Below, piece by piece: positions 18,795-27,560 of a stretch of DNA of 64,000 nt (within the stretch, counting starts at the first letter, position 1; each line of letters starts with the position of its first letter). Under the pieces are notes generated by a model. That model ran no database searches. It was given only the letters and a program-made list of their open reading frames with translations, and was not told the origin of the DNA. The stretch lies in the NCBI RefSeq assembly GCF_905120345.1, contig NZ_CAJHOA010000003.1:124001-188000 (forward strand). The letters run 5' to 3'. The stretch comes from Denitrificimonas caeni. Lineage in GTDB: Bacteria > Pseudomonadota > Gammaproteobacteria > Pseudomonadales > Pseudomonadaceae. The translations under genes and the position numbers were made by a program.

Positions 18795-19742
18795 ATGCGC
18801 ATTAAACTAGCAAATCCACGTGGTTTCTGTGCCGGTGTTGACCGAGCCATTGAAATTGTTAACCGTGCGTTAGAGGTTTTCCAGCCGCCGATCTACGTGC
18901 GTCATGAAGTGGTGCACAATAAGTTTGTGGTTGAAGATTTACGTGCACGTGGTGCGGTATTTGTGGAGGAACTGGATCAAGTACCGGATGACAATATCGT
19001 TATTTTTAGTGCGCATGGTGTCTCTAAAGCGGTGCGCGATGAAGCCGAACGTCGTGGTTTGAAAATCTTTGATGCGACCTGTCCGTTGGTGACTAAAGTG
19101 CATTTGGAAGTTGTGCGCTATAGCAATGAAGGACGTGAGTGCGTGTTGATTGGCCATGCTGGTCACCCAGAAGTAGAGGGCACCATGGGGCAATATGACC
19201 CGCGTCATGGTGGACATATTTATCTGGTGGAAGATGAGGCCGATGTGGCGACTTTGCAGGTCAAAGTACCTGAGTGCTTAGCCTTCGTTACGCAAACGAC
19301 TTTGTCGATGGATGATACCAGCCGTGTTATTGATGCCTTAAAAACACGCTTTCCAGCAATCAGTGGACCACGTAAAGACGATATTTGCTATGCCACACAA
19401 AACCGCCAAGATGCAGTCAAGGAACTGGCGAGCGTCTGTGATGTGGTTTTAGTCGTTGGCAGTCCTAACAGTTCGAACTCCAACCGCTTGCGCGAGCTCT
19501 CTGATCGTATGGGCACACCAGCCTATTTGGTTGATGGTGCCGAAGATTTAAAACCTGAATGGTTTTCTGAGCATGCTGTGGTTGGCGTCACTGCTGGTGC
19601 TTCAGCGCCAGAAGTGTTGGTGCAAGGGGTGATTGAGTGTTTGCGTGGCTGGGGTGCGCAAATGACTGAAGAGTTGGAAGGCCGTCCGGAAAATGTCACT
19701 TTCTCCATGCCCAAAGAATTACGTGTTGTCGCTGTTGATTAG
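18795..19742 (+). CDS. ispH: 4-hydroxy-3-methylbut-2-enyl diphosphate reductase
   Basis: A 315-residue iron-sulfur enzyme making IPP and DMAPP from HMBPP in the last step of the MEP isoprenoid pathway. The cluster cysteines are Cys12 (NPRGFCAGV), Cys96 (ATCPLV) and Cys198 ([10 protein letters not shown]), matching E. coli positions. Also visible are the HGVS and the SSNSNRL substrate-binding motifs. ATG at 18795 is chosen over the TTG three bases earlier; AGAAGGCGG precedes both. In many pseudomonads type IV pilus genes follow ispH; here they do not. Confidence 0.96.
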   Translation: MRIKLANPRGFCAGVDRAIEIVNRALEVFQPPIYVRHEVVHNKFVVEDLRARGAVFVEELDQVPDDNIVIFSAHGVSKAVRDEAERRGLKIFDATCPLVTKVHLEVVRYSNEGRECVLIGHAGHPEVEGTMGQYDPRHGGHIYLVEDEADVATLQVKVPECLAFVTQTTLSMDDTSRVIDALKTRFPAISGPRKDDICYATQNRQDAVKELASVCDVVLVVGSPNSSNSNRLRELSDRMGTPAYLVDGAEDLKPEWFSEHAVVGVTAGASAPEVLVQGVIECLRGWGAQMTEELEGRPENVTFSMPKELRVVAVD

Positions 19743-19797
19743 TCAACAACGACACGTCTCAATGTCGAGCAGAGAGAAGTATTGATCGCTGCCTTTT

Positions 19798-19840
19798 GAC
19801 GCGCTTTTAGCGTCGTCACTCAAGCTTTTAAAGCGTGACG
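19798..19840. other. Paired hairpins between ispH and the KAS III-like gene
   Basis: Two inverted repeats overlap by one base: GACGC (19798-19802)/GCGTC (19810-19814), and CGTCAC (19814-19819)/GTGACG (19835-19840). A TATACT hexamer at 19850-19855 is a possible -10 for the next gene. The region may combine an ispH terminator with an operator. Confidence 0.4.
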
Positions 19841-19940
19841 ATGTCAGTCTATACTGTATTTTATTGATTAAGTGTTGCCTGCGGATATTGGGCAGCGTCA
19901 ACACCGCCGCACGCTGCGCGGCTTATCTCGAGGATTGACC

Positions 19941-21062
19941 ATGAAGAAAGTTGTAATCAGCGGCACAGGCCTATTTACCCCTGCCCAAAGTATTTCCAAT
20001 GATGAGTTGGTTGAAGCGTTTAATGCTTGGTCTCAGCAATTTAACGCTGAACATGCGGCAGAAATTGCTAGCGGTGAAATTGAAGCTAAACCTGAATCAA
20101 GTTCAGCCTTTATTGAAAAAGCTTCGGGAATTAAAAGTCGCTTTGTGATTGATAAAGCGGGCATCTTAGATCCTCAGCGCATGAGACCACGGATTCCTGA
20201 GCGCTCCAATGATGAGTGGGGGATTCTCTGTGAGATGGCTATGGTTGCCGCTAAAGAAGCGTTGCAGCGCTCGGGTCGCAGCGCCGCTGATATTGATGGC
20301 GTTATTGTTGCCTGTTCAAACTTGCAGCGTGCTTATCCTGCCGTCGCGATTGAAGTGCAAGCCGCTTTAGGTATTGAAGGTTTTGCCTATGATATGAACG
20401 TTGCTTGTTCGTCGGCGACCTTTGGTATGCAAGCGGCAGTCAATGCTATTCAAGCCGGTCAAGCGCGTGCAATCTTGATGGTCAACCCTGAGATTTGTAC
20501 GGGTCACCTGAACTTCTGCGATCGTGATAGCCATTTTATTTTTGGCGATGCGTGCACCGCCGTGATTTTAGAAGACGCAGAGCTTGCGCTGTCTAAACAT
20601 CAGTGGGAAGTTGTGAGTACTAAGCTGGTGACTCAGTTTTCCAATAATATCCGTAATAACGCTGGATACCTCAATCGTTGTGCTGACGAAGGCGTTGGCG
20701 CCGTTGATAAGCTATTTGTGCAAGAAGGCCGTAAAGTTTTCCGCGAAGTTTGCCCAATGGTTGCCAGCTTAATTGCTGAGCACCTAGACAGTAACCAAAT
20801 TGATGTACAAAACGTGCAGCGTTTTTGGCTGCATCAAGCCAATCTGAATATGAATTTGCTGATTACTCGTAAGTTGTTGGGTCGTGACGCAAGCGCATCT
20901 GAAGCGCCAGTGATTCTAGATACCTATGCCAATACTAGCTCAGCAGGCTCAGTGATCGCGCTGCATTTACATCAAGATGATCTGAGCGCCGGTGCGATTG
21001 GTGTGCTGAGCTCATTTGGTGCTGGCTACTCAATCGGCAGTGTTATTTTGCGTAAGTGCTAA
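19941..21062 (+). CDS. Beta-ketoacyl-ACP synthase III-like enzyme (PA3286 type)
   Basis: A 373-residue thiolase-fold condensing enzyme. The triad is visible: Cys156 in MNVACSSATFG, His in LHQANLNM and Asn in TYANTSSAGS. It is longer than E. coli FabH (317 residues), with an N-terminal insertion (about 20-75). It resembles the P. aeruginosa PA3286 protein, reported to condense beta-oxidation-derived acyl-CoA with malonyl-ACP. The ATG at 19941 has GAGGA upstream; the in-frame GTG at 19872 lacks support. It stands alone, away from the fab cluster at 57-62 kb. The class is clear, the substrate less so. Confidence 0.88.
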   Translation: MKKVVISGTGLFTPAQSISNDELVEAFNAWSQQFNAEHAAEIASGEIEAKPESSSAFIEKASGIKSRFVIDKAGILDPQRMRPRIPERSNDEWGILCEMAMVAAKEALQRSGRSAADIDGVIVACSNLQRAYPAVAIEVQAALGIEGFAYDMNVACSSATFGMQAAVNAIQAGQARAILMVNPEICTGHLNFCDRDSHFIFGDACTAVILEDAELALSKHQWEVVSTKLVTQFSNNIRNNAGYLNRCADEGVGAVDKLFVQEGRKVFREVCPMVASLIAEHLDSNQIDVQNVQRFWLHQANLNMNLLITRKLLGRDASASEAPVILDTYANTSSAGSVIALHLHQDDLSAGAIGVLSSFGAGYSIGSVILRKC

Positions 21063-21072
21063 AAAGTATCAT

Positions 21073-21103
21073 AACGCCTGCCGTCACTTGAACTGCAGGC
21101 GTT
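21073..21103. terminator. Hairpin between the KAS III-like and DUF2798 genes
   Basis: Perfect 9-bp stem AACGCCTGC (21073-21081) / GCAGGCGTT (21095-21103) between convergent genes. The T-tracts are weak on both sides; it probably serves as a bidirectional terminator. Confidence 0.6.
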
Positions 21104-21116
21104 GTTATACTGGCTT

Positions 21117-21347
21117 TTAAGCGAGCGTCTTGATGCGTTTAGCAACAATTCTTTGTATACGCGGCGCACCAAGCATAATCAGGGTGAAAGCGATCGGCCA
21201 AGCAATATAAAAGGCTCTAAACCAGCGCAGTGTAAAGCCCTCGCTAATACCCGTATTCGCCCAAGTAATCACAAAAGTCATTGCTGTTACCATATAGATC
21301 GACATCAAAATAGCAAAAACCAGTGGTGCAAAGCGCGGTGCTATCAC
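21117..21347 (-). CDS. DUF2798 family small membrane protein
   Basis: A small protein of about 76 residues with two transmembrane helices (APLVFAILMSIYMVTAMTF and the segment around FYIAWPIAFTLIML), matching DUF2798, a family of unknown function. I place the start at a GTG (21345-21347) with GGAG 9 nt upstream, giving the usual family length. An ATG at 21408-21410 would add 21 residues without hydrophobic or family character and would run into the promoter region of the next gene. The basic C-terminus (RIQRIVAKRIK) suggests a cytoplasmic tail. Confidence 0.7.
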   Translation of the reverse strand: MIAPRFAPLVFAILMSIYMVTAMTFVITWANTGISEGFTLRWFRAFYIAWPIAFTLIMLGAPRIQRIVAKRIKTLA

Positions 21348-21439
21348 AGGGTTACTCTCCAGGATAAATTTGATTCGATTATAGAGCGTTTTTGTACAAT
21401 ACTCATCCATAGACTACGCGTACAGCTATGGAGAAGGTT

Positions 21440-21751
21440 ATGTACAGTTTGTTTTTTTATGTTCCTGAAACGCATTTAGAAACCGTTAAAGCCGCTGTAT
21501 TTGCTGCTGGTGCTGGCACTATTGGTGATTATAAACACTGCTGCTGGCAGGTGCTCGGCCAAGGACAGTTTCAACCGATGGCTGGTAGTCAGCCGTTTAT
21601 AGGGCAGCAAAACCAGTTAGAAAAAGTCGCTGAGTGGCGCGTTGAGCTGGTGGTTGATGCAGCGCATATTAAATCAACTGTTGCTGCTCTTAAGGCTGCG
21701 CATCCCTACGAAGAGCCGGCTTATGCAGTGCATTCACTGGACTGTTTTTAG
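21440..21751 (+). CDS. NIF3/YqfO-insert-like protein
   Basis: A 103-residue protein matching the small stand-alone form of the CutA-like insert domain found in YqfO/NIF3 proteins, common in pseudomonads. Features are MYSLFFYVPETHLETVKAA, AGAGTIGDYKHCCWQVLGQGQF and a C-terminal HPYEEPAY. The molecular function is unknown; a ligand or metal-binding regulatory role is only a suggestion. Start: ATG 21440 with GGAGAAGG upstream, preferred over ATG 21428, which overlaps that site. The PhoB array of the porin gene begins 6 bp after its stop codon. Confidence 0.8.
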   Translation: MYSLFFYVPETHLETVKAAVFAAGAGTIGDYKHCCWQVLGQGQFQPMAGSQPFIGQQNQLEKVAEWRVELVVDAAHIKSTVAALKAAHPYEEPAYAVHSLDCF

Positions 21752-21756
21752 CTGCA

Positions 21757-21796
21757 CTGTCACCTAAACGTCATGTTTTAGTCACCCAGTTGTCAT
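21757..21796 (+). promoter_or_regulatory. Four-heptad PhoB box array
   Basis: Four direct heptads recur with exact 11-nt periodicity: CTGTCAC (21757), ACGTCAT (21768), TAGTCAC (21779) and TTGTCAT (21790), each separated by 4 nt. The PhoB consensus half-site is CTGTCAT with 4-nt spacers. A CAATAT hexamer at 21807-21812 lies 10 nt downstream, the spacing expected when a Pho box replaces the -35 element. It ends 76 bp upstream of the porin start codon. Confidence 0.85.
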
Positions 21797-21872
21797 CAGC
21801 CCTTGCCAATATCCCCTGTAACACAATGCCTTACACCGCACTGTGTTTTTGCCAATATAAGGGGAGTTCTCA

Positions 21873-23156
21873 ATGATTTGCACGCAAAAAAATGCAGGTG
21901 CCTACAGCGCTTCTGCTGCTAGTGTTCTAGCTCTACTGGTTTCAGCACATGCTTCGGCAGGCTCAGTGATAACCGATGGCCCTGATATCACTATCAAAAC
22001 CAAAGGTGGCTTTGAAGCGGCTGCGGTTGATAAGTCTTTTTCATTTAAGTTGGGCGGTCGTATTCAAGCTGACTTTGACCAGTTTGATGGTATTTATACG
22101 AAGAACGGTAAGAGCGCTAACGAGGCGTATTTTCGTCGAGCCACGTTAGAGTTATCCGGTAATGCTTACCATCATTGGCAATATGCTTTTAAGCTGAATT
22201 TTGCCGAAGACGGCAGCAGTAAGTGGGATGAAGCTTCTATTGCTTATGCAGGCTTCAAGCCTGTGCAGCTAAAAGTTGGTCGTTTTGATCCTGATTTTGG
22301 TTTGGAAAAGGCTACCAGTTCTAAGTGGATTAGCACCATTGAACGCTCGATTATTTATGACGCGGGTGATTGGGTTAATGATAAGCAAGACGGTATGGGC
22401 GTACAGGTGAGTGGTACCGTCAGCATGTTTTATGGTTCGGCTGGCATCAATCGAGCTAAAAACAACGAAGACGCCAATGGCAATAACAATAATACCTACA
22501 ATCTGCGTGGTGTGATTGCACCCATGGCTGAGGCGGGTAATGTTTTGCATTTTGGACTGAGTTATGCGCAGCGTAGTACCGAGGACTTTGATGGGCGTAT
22601 ACGCTCACGCCTAGGGGTACGCGGCACGACTGAAGACACTAAAAATGGTAACCGTCCAACGTTTGCCAGTAGCAGAGCGGGGCAGTTTGATAATGATAGT
22701 GCTTGGGGCTTAGAAGCCGCGTATGCGTTGGGTCCGTTCTCGGCGCAAAGCGAATATTTGCGTCGTAATATTACTGCAAAATCAGGCTCGATAATGAAAG
22801 ATCGGCAGGTGGATGGGTATAACGTGCAGCTTGCCTATACTTTGACCGGTGAGGCGCGCGGTTATAAGTTGGCGGGGGGGAAGTTTGACAGTATCAAACC
22901 GAGTAACAAGCACATCGGAGCCTGGGAGTTGGTGTATCGCTACGATCATTTAACCGTTACTGATGCTGACCTGGATACCTCTGGCCGTTTTTATGACACT
23001 AAAGCTAAAGTCCATACGTTGGGTATGAATTGGTATGCCAATGACTCGATAAAAGTATCGGCAAACTATCTAACAGTGAATGCTGATCAAGTTGCCAATG
23101 CGGCCAATGATGACAGTGGTGATGGCATCAGTTTGCGTGTGCAATACGTCTTTTAA
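21873..23156 (+). CDS. oprP: Phosphate-selective porin O/P family (OprP/OprO-like)
   Basis: A 427-residue outer-membrane porin of the OprO/OprP family, trimeric channels for phosphate or polyphosphate under phosphate starvation. A long signal peptide ends near ASA at 27-29. The mature protein has alternating beta-strand pattern, early KLGGRIQADFDQFDG and YFRRATLELSGNAYHHWQYAFK motifs, an LKVGRFDPDFGLEKATSS stretch, and a C-terminal Phe (VQYVF) for BAM recognition. GGGGAG lies 5-7 nt before the ATG. An upstream PhoB array supports phosphate control. A terminator follows. Whether it matches OprP (phosphate) or OprO (pyrophosphate) cannot be decided here. Confidence 0.88.
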   Translation: MICTQKNAGAYSASAASVLALLVSAHASAGSVITDGPDITIKTKGGFEAAAVDKSFSFKLGGRIQADFDQFDGIYTKNGKSANEAYFRRATLELSGNAYHHWQYAFKLNFAEDGSSKWDEASIAYAGFKPVQLKVGRFDPDFGLEKATSSKWISTIERSIIYDAGDWVNDKQDGMGVQVSGTVSMFYGSAGINRAKNNEDANGNNNNTYNLRGVIAPMAEAGNVLHFGLSYAQRSTEDFDGRIRSRLGVRGTTEDTKNGNRPTFASSRAGQFDNDSAWGLEAAYALGPFSAQSEYLRRNITAKSGSIMKDRQVDGYNVQLAYTLTGEARGYKLAGGKFDSIKPSNKHIGAWELVYRYDHLTVTDADLDTSGRFYDTKAKVHTLGMNWYANDSIKVSANYLTVNADQVANAANDDSGDGISLRVQYVF

Positions 23157-23192
23157 CGGTGCAATAGTGCTGTAGTCGATGATCCTCCTTTT

Positions 23193-23217
23193 AACCTCGC
23201 TTTGGCGGGGTTTTTTA
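23193..23217 (+). terminator. Rho-independent terminator after the porin gene
   Basis: AACCTCGC / GCGGGGTT stem with one G-T wobble and a TTTG loop, followed by a run of T residues. Confidence 0.85.
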
Positions 23218-23314
23218 TTTATATCAATAAAATCTGCTTTTTTATATGCAATTGCTGACAATGCCTGCAAAAATAGGCATATTCATTCTTGATGTTTTAA
23301 GGTTAGAATTTTCG

Positions 23315-23752
23315 ATGGCTTCTTTTTTAGTTTTGCATGGTCCTAACTTAAACTTATTGGGTACGCGTGAGCCAGACGTGTATGGCGCAACAACCCTAGA
23401 GCAAATCAATCAAGGTTTGGTTGAGCAAGCACAGGCTGCGGGGCATCAGCTGTGTTACTTACAAAGCAACGCAGAATATGTGCTGATTGAGCGTATTCAT
23501 GCCGCTCGTGATGAGGGAATTGACTGTATTATTATTAATCCAGCGGCTTTTACTCATACCAGTGTCGCATTGCGTGACGCGTTGCTTGCTGTGAGCATCC
23601 CATTCTTTGAAGTGCACCTCTCTAACGTGCACAAGCGAGAACAGTTTCGTCATCACTCCTACTTCTCTGATGTGGCGGTGGGTGTGATTTGCGGTCTAGG
23701 TGCTAGCGGTTACCGTTTCGCTTTAGACGCAGCATTTGAACATATTAAATAA
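23315..23752 (+). CDS. aroQ: 3-dehydroquinate dehydratase, type II
   Basis: A 145-residue dodecameric type II dehydroquinase, third step of the shikimate pathway. Signatures are [20 protein letters not shown] at the N-terminus (catalytic Tyr in the lid), [13 protein letters not shown], the [16 protein letters not shown] helix, and [19 protein letters not shown]. The ATG at 23315 has AAGG about 12 nt upstream; upstream in-frame starts lack signals. It lies 28 nt before accB, the common aroQ-accB-accC order. Confidence 0.96.
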   Translation: MASFLVLHGPNLNLLGTREPDVYGATTLEQINQGLVEQAQAAGHQLCYLQSNAEYVLIERIHAARDEGIDCIIINPAAFTHTSVALRDALLAVSIPFFEVHLSNVHKREQFRHHSYFSDVAVGVICGLGASGYRFALDAAFEHIK

Positions 23753-23780
23753 TAACCTCTCAATTTTGGAGTCAAGGTCG

Positions 23781-24230
23781 ATGGATATTCGTAAAGTTAA
23801 AAAACTCATTGAACTGCTAGAAGAGTCTGGCATTGATGAATTAGAAATCCACGAAGGCGAAGAGTCTGTTCGCATCAGTCGCCACAGCAAACAAATTGCG
23901 CAACAACCTATTTATGCGCCAGCGCCACAAGCAGCTCCTGCACCGGTTGCAGCACCTGCAGCAGTTGATGCAGCACCTTCTTGCCCTAAATACAATGGCA
24001 CCGTTGCGCGCTCACCAATGGTCGGCACCTTTTACCGTGCAGGGTCACCGGACTCTGAAGATTTCGTAACTGTGGGTCAGACGATTAAAAAAGGCGATGT
24101 GCTATGCATCGTTGAAGCAATGAAAATGATGAACCACATTGAAGCAGAAGTCGGTGGCGTGATTGATTCTATCCTAGTCGATAATGGTCAGGCGGTTGAG
24201 TATGACCAACCCTTATTCACCATTGTCTAA
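23781..24230 (+). CDS. accB: Biotin carboxyl carrier protein of acetyl-CoA carboxylase
   Basis: A 149-residue BCCP carrying the biotin arm of acetyl-CoA carboxylase, which supplies malonyl-CoA for fatty acid synthesis. The N-terminal domain ([17 protein letters not shown]) is joined by an Ala/Pro-rich linker (about 50-80) to the biotinyl domain. Biotinylated Lys115 lies in EAMKMMN. ATG at 23781 with AAGG upstream fits known BCCPs; the in-frame ATG at 23736 overlaps aroQ and is rejected. accC follows after 17 nt. Confidence 0.96.
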   Translation: MDIRKVKKLIELLEESGIDELEIHEGEESVRISRHSKQIAQQPIYAPAPQAAPAPVAAPAAVDAAPSCPKYNGTVARSPMVGTFYRAGSPDSEDFVTVGQTIKKGDVLCIVEAMKMMNHIEAEVGGVIDSILVDNGQAVEYDQPLFTIV

Positions 24231-24247
24231 CGACCTAGGAGTTTACA

Positions 24248-25591
24248 ATGTTGGAAAAAGTCTTAATCGCTAACCGTGGTGAGATTGCGCTACGTGTTTT
24301 ACGCGCCTGTAAAGAGTTGGGAATTAAAACGGTCGCGGTGTATTCCACTGCAGACCGCGAACTGATGCACTTATCCTTAGCTGATGAGACCGTGTGCATT
24401 GGTCCAGCGCCAGGTGCACAGTCGTATTTGCATATTCCGGCTATTATTGCCGCCGCTGAAGTGACTGGCGCTACCGCTATTCACCCAGGCTATGGTTTTT
24501 TAGCTGAAAATGCTGACTTTGCTGAGCAAGTTGAAAATTCTGGCTTTACCTTTGTGGGCCCGAGTGCTGCAGTGATTCGTATGATGGGTGACAAGGTCGC
24601 GGCTAAAGCAGCGATGATTGCCGCCGGTGTACCTGTCGTGCCAGGCTCTGAGGGCGCATTGCCTAAAGATGAAGAGCAAGCTTTAGCGATTGCCCGCGAA
24701 GTCGGTTACCCAGTTATCATCAAAGCCGCTGGCGGTGGTGGTGGACGTGGTATGCGTGTGGTTCATAAAGAAGAAGACTTGATTCGTGCGGCGACTTTAA
24801 CGCGCAACGAAGCCGCGCAATTCTTTGGCAACCCAGTCGTGTATTTGGAAAAATACCTCGGCAACCCACGTCACGTTGAGATTCAAATCTTAGCTGATGG
24901 CCAAGGCAATGCGATTCATTTAGGTGACCGTGATTGTTCTTTGCAACGTCGTCACCAAAAAGTGATCGAAGAAGCACCGGCACCTTTTATCGATGAAGAA
25001 GCACGTCAACGTGTCTATGCACGTTGCGTGAAAGCCTGTATCGATATTGGTTATAGCGGCGCGGGTACCTTTGAGTTCCTCTACGAAGACGGCAACTTCT
25101 ACTTTATTGAAATGAATACCCGTATTCAGGTTGAGCATCCGATCACTGAAATGATCACCGGTGTTGATCTTGTTAAAGAAATGCTGAGTATTGCCTCGGG
25201 TAATAAGCTTTCTATTAAGCAAGAAGATATCGTGATGCGTGGCCACTCGATTGAGTGCCGGATTAACGCAGAAGACCCTGATAACTTTATGCCAAGCCCC
25301 GGTAAGGTGAAGCACTTCCATGCGCCTGGTGGTAATGGCGTACGCGTTGATACTCATCTATACAGCGGCTACAGCGTGCCACCAAACTATGACTCGCTGA
25401 TTGGTAAGGTCATTACTTGGGGCGCAACACGTGAAGAGTCGATGGCACGTATGCGTAATGCTTTGGATGAAATCATTATTGATGGCATCAAAACGAACGT
25501 ACCGTTGCACCGCGATTTGTTGAATGACAAAGGTTTCTGTAAAGGTGGGGTGAATATTCACTACCTTGAGAAGAAGCTAGGCATGCAGTAA
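24248..25591 (+). CDS. accC: Biotin carboxylase subunit of acetyl-CoA carboxylase
   Basis: A 447-residue ATP-grasp enzyme that carboxylates biotin on AccB using bicarbonate and ATP. Visible are [20 protein letters not shown], the glycine-rich ATP loop [12 protein letters not shown] (near 158-169) and [18 protein letters not shown] (near 288-305), holding the catalytic Glu, Asn and Arg residues. TAGGAG precedes the ATG. Together with accB it forms the operon's end, closed by a strong bidirectional terminator facing mutL. Confidence 0.97.
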   Translation: MLEKVLIANRGEIALRVLRACKELGIKTVAVYSTADRELMHLSLADETVCIGPAPGAQSYLHIPAIIAAAEVTGATAIHPGYGFLAENADFAEQVENSGFTFVGPSAAVIRMMGDKVAAKAAMIAAGVPVVPGSEGALPKDEEQALAIAREVGYPVIIKAAGGGGGRGMRVVHKEEDLIRAATLTRNEAAQFFGNPVVYLEKYLGNPRHVEIQILADGQGNAIHLGDRDCSLQRRHQKVIEEAPAPFIDEEARQRVYARCVKACIDIGYSGAGTFEFLYEDGNFYFIEMNTRIQVEHPITEMITGVDLVKEMLSIASGNKLSIKQEDIVMRGHSIECRINAEDPDNFMPSPGKVKHFHAPGGNGVRVDTHLYSGYSVPPNYDSLIGKVITWGATREESMARMRNALDEIIIDGIKTNVPLHRDLLNDKGFCKGGVNIHYLEKKLGMQ

Positions 25592-25604
25592 GTCGAGTGT
25601 CTTA

Positions 25605-25638
25605 ACAAAAAAGCCGATCTTTTGATCGGCTTTTTTGT
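25605..25638. terminator. Bidirectional terminator between accC and mutL
   Basis: A perfect 15-bp inverted repeat (25605-25619 / 25624-25638) with a TTTT loop. The GC core GCCGATC is flanked by six A residues and six T residues, giving a T-tract on either strand for the two convergent genes. Confidence 0.93.
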
Positions 25639-25682
25639 ATCTGTAAAGTATGTCATCGAGTGGCTTAATTTGCGTGGCAGAT

Positions 25683-27560
25683 TTAGCGACCGCGCAAGAA
25701 GAGTTTATCCAGTTCATCCATACCCAGCTGAGTCCACGTAGGGCGGCCGTGGTTGCATTGTCCGCTGCGTTCAGTGGTTTCCATGTCGCGTAGGAGGGCG
25801 TTCATCTCTAGCAACGTTAGGCGGCGGTTGGCGCGCACCGCGCCGTGGCAGGACATGGTTGCCAGCAGTTCATTGGTATGCGCTTGAATTCGATCGCTGC
25901 TGCCGTATTCCATTAAGTCAGATAAGACATCACGCACAAGTTCGGCGGCATCGGCTTGCTTGAGTAGGGCCGGGATCTGGCGAATCGCTAGGCTTTCTGG
26001 TCCTAAGCCTTGCAGTTCAAAACCCAGCTGGGTAAACCATTGCGCATGTTGTTCTGCACAATCGACCTCGCGCTCACTGAGCGCGAGAGTTTCTGGTACC
26101 AAGAGCGGTTGACCGCGTAAACCTTCGTTAGCCATCGCAAGCTTCAGACGCTCGTACATCACCCGTTCATGCGCTGCATGCATATCAACTAGAACAAGGC
26201 CCTGTTGGTTTTCCGCGAGAATATAAATACCTTTGAGCTGAGCAATGGCAAAGCCTAACGGTGGGATTTCTTCTTGCGCTGTTTCAGCTAAATTATCCAA
26301 AGGTTGGGCGAATGCTTGATAAGCCTCCTGATATTTCTCGGGCGCGCGTGTCGGCTGCATCGGCGGCTGACCGTAACTGCTTTTGCTAAAGCTAGCCGGT
26401 TGCGCATTGGGTTGAAATGCAGGTGCAGGGCTGGGCGTATTGCTCAGTGGGATATGCCCTTGTGGACCAAACTCGCCGGCGTCTAAACCGCTAACGGCAG
26501 GCTGCGCATGCAGGTTGAGGGTGCTGGCTGGCTCCAGTTTATCTTCCGGGCGTACATCGGCAATTGCACGATGCAGTGTGCCGTATAGAAAATCATGCAC
26601 ACTGCGGTTTTCCCGAAAGCGTACTTCATGTTTGGTGGGGTGTACGTTGACATCAACCGTAGCGGGATCTAATTCTAAGAACAGTACAAAAGCCGGTTGA
26701 CGGCCACCGTACATCACGTCGCGGTAGGCTTGACGTATGGCGTGGCCGACTAATCGATCGCTGACCACGCGGCCATTGACGTAAAAGTGTTGCATATCGG
26801 CTTTGCTACGGGAAAACGTCGGTAAACCCACCCAGCCCCACAGGTGCAAACCATTACGCTCAACATTAATCGGCATGGCTTGTTCTAAAAAGGCATCACC
26901 ACACACCGCAGCAATACGTCGTGCTTGCGAGACTTCATCATTCGCTGGGTGCAGGGCAAGAATGCTTTTGCCGTTGTGGCGCAAGTGAAAAGCGACATCG
27001 AAACGTGCCAGTGCCATACGCTTGATCACATCTTGTAAATGATCAAATTCGGTTTTTTCAGTACGCAGGAATTTTCGTCGAGCAGGCGTGTTAAAAAATA
27101 AATCACACACCTCAACTGTGGTGCCAACCGGATGCGCAGCGGGTTGTACACGTGGATGCATATCTCGGCCTTCCGCTTCCACTTGCCAGGCTTGTTCGGC
27201 GTCGGCGGTGCGTGAGGTCAGGGTCAAGCGTGATACGGAGCTGATTGAGGCGAGTGCTTCGCCACGAAAACCGAGACTGGCAACGCCTTCTAAGTCTTCT
27301 AAGATAGCAATCTTGCTGGTGGCATGCCGAGCCAGTGCCAGTGGTAGTTGATCAGAGGCGATGCCATGACCATCATCTCTAATTTGTAAGCGCTTAACGC
27401 CGCCTTGTTCAACCTCAATATCAATGCGCTTGGCACCGGCATCGAGACAGTTTTCTAACAGCTCTTTAGCAACTGATGAGGGTCTTTCGACAACTTCACC
27501 GGCGGCTATTTGGTTAGCTAAGCGCGGGCTCAGTAGATGAATGGCACGTACGTCAGTCAT
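25683..27560 (-). CDS. mutL: DNA mismatch repair protein MutL
   Basis: A 625-residue GHKL ATPase that couples MutS mismatch recognition to strand incision. N-terminal motifs [19 protein letters not shown] and [12 protein letters not shown] form the ATP site. The C-terminal domain has [12 protein letters not shown], matching the endonuclease motif DQHA(X)2E(X)4E with Met for Gln, and also SCHGAVRA and QCNHGRPTW. So this MutL probably nicks DNA itself, as in MutH-lacking bacteria. A Pro/Gln-rich linker spans about 340-430. The start codon overlaps the amiB stop (TAATG). miaA and hfq, usual downstream partners, do not follow. Confidence 0.96.
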   Translation of the reverse strand: MTDVRAIHLLSPRLANQIAAGEVVERPSSVAKELLENCLDAGAKRIDIEVEQGGVKRLQIRDDGHGIASDQLPLALARHATSKIAILEDLEGVASLGFRGEALASISSVSRLTLTSRTADAEQAWQVEAEGRDMHPRVQPAAHPVGTTVEVCDLFFNTPARRKFLRTEKTEFDHLQDVIKRMALARFDVAFHLRHNGKSILALHPANDEVSQARRIAAVCGDAFLEQAMPINVERNGLHLWGWVGLPTFSRSKADMQHFYVNGRVVSDRLVGHAIRQAYRDVMYGGRQPAFVLFLELDPATVDVNVHPTKHEVRFRENRSVHDFLYGTLHRAIADVRPEDKLEPASTLNLHAQPAVSGLDAGEFGPQGHIPLSNTPSPAPAFQPNAQPASFSKSSYGQPPMQPTRAPEKYQEAYQAFAQPLDNLAETAQEEIPPLGFAIAQLKGIYILAENQQGLVLVDMHAAHERVMYERLKLAMANEGLRGQPLLVPETLALSEREVDCAEQHAQWFTQLGFELQGLGPESLAIRQIPALLKQADAAELVRDVLSDLMEYGSSDRIQAHTNELLATMSCHGAVRANRRLTLLEMNALLRDMETTERSGQCNHGRPTWTQLGMDELDKLFLRGR

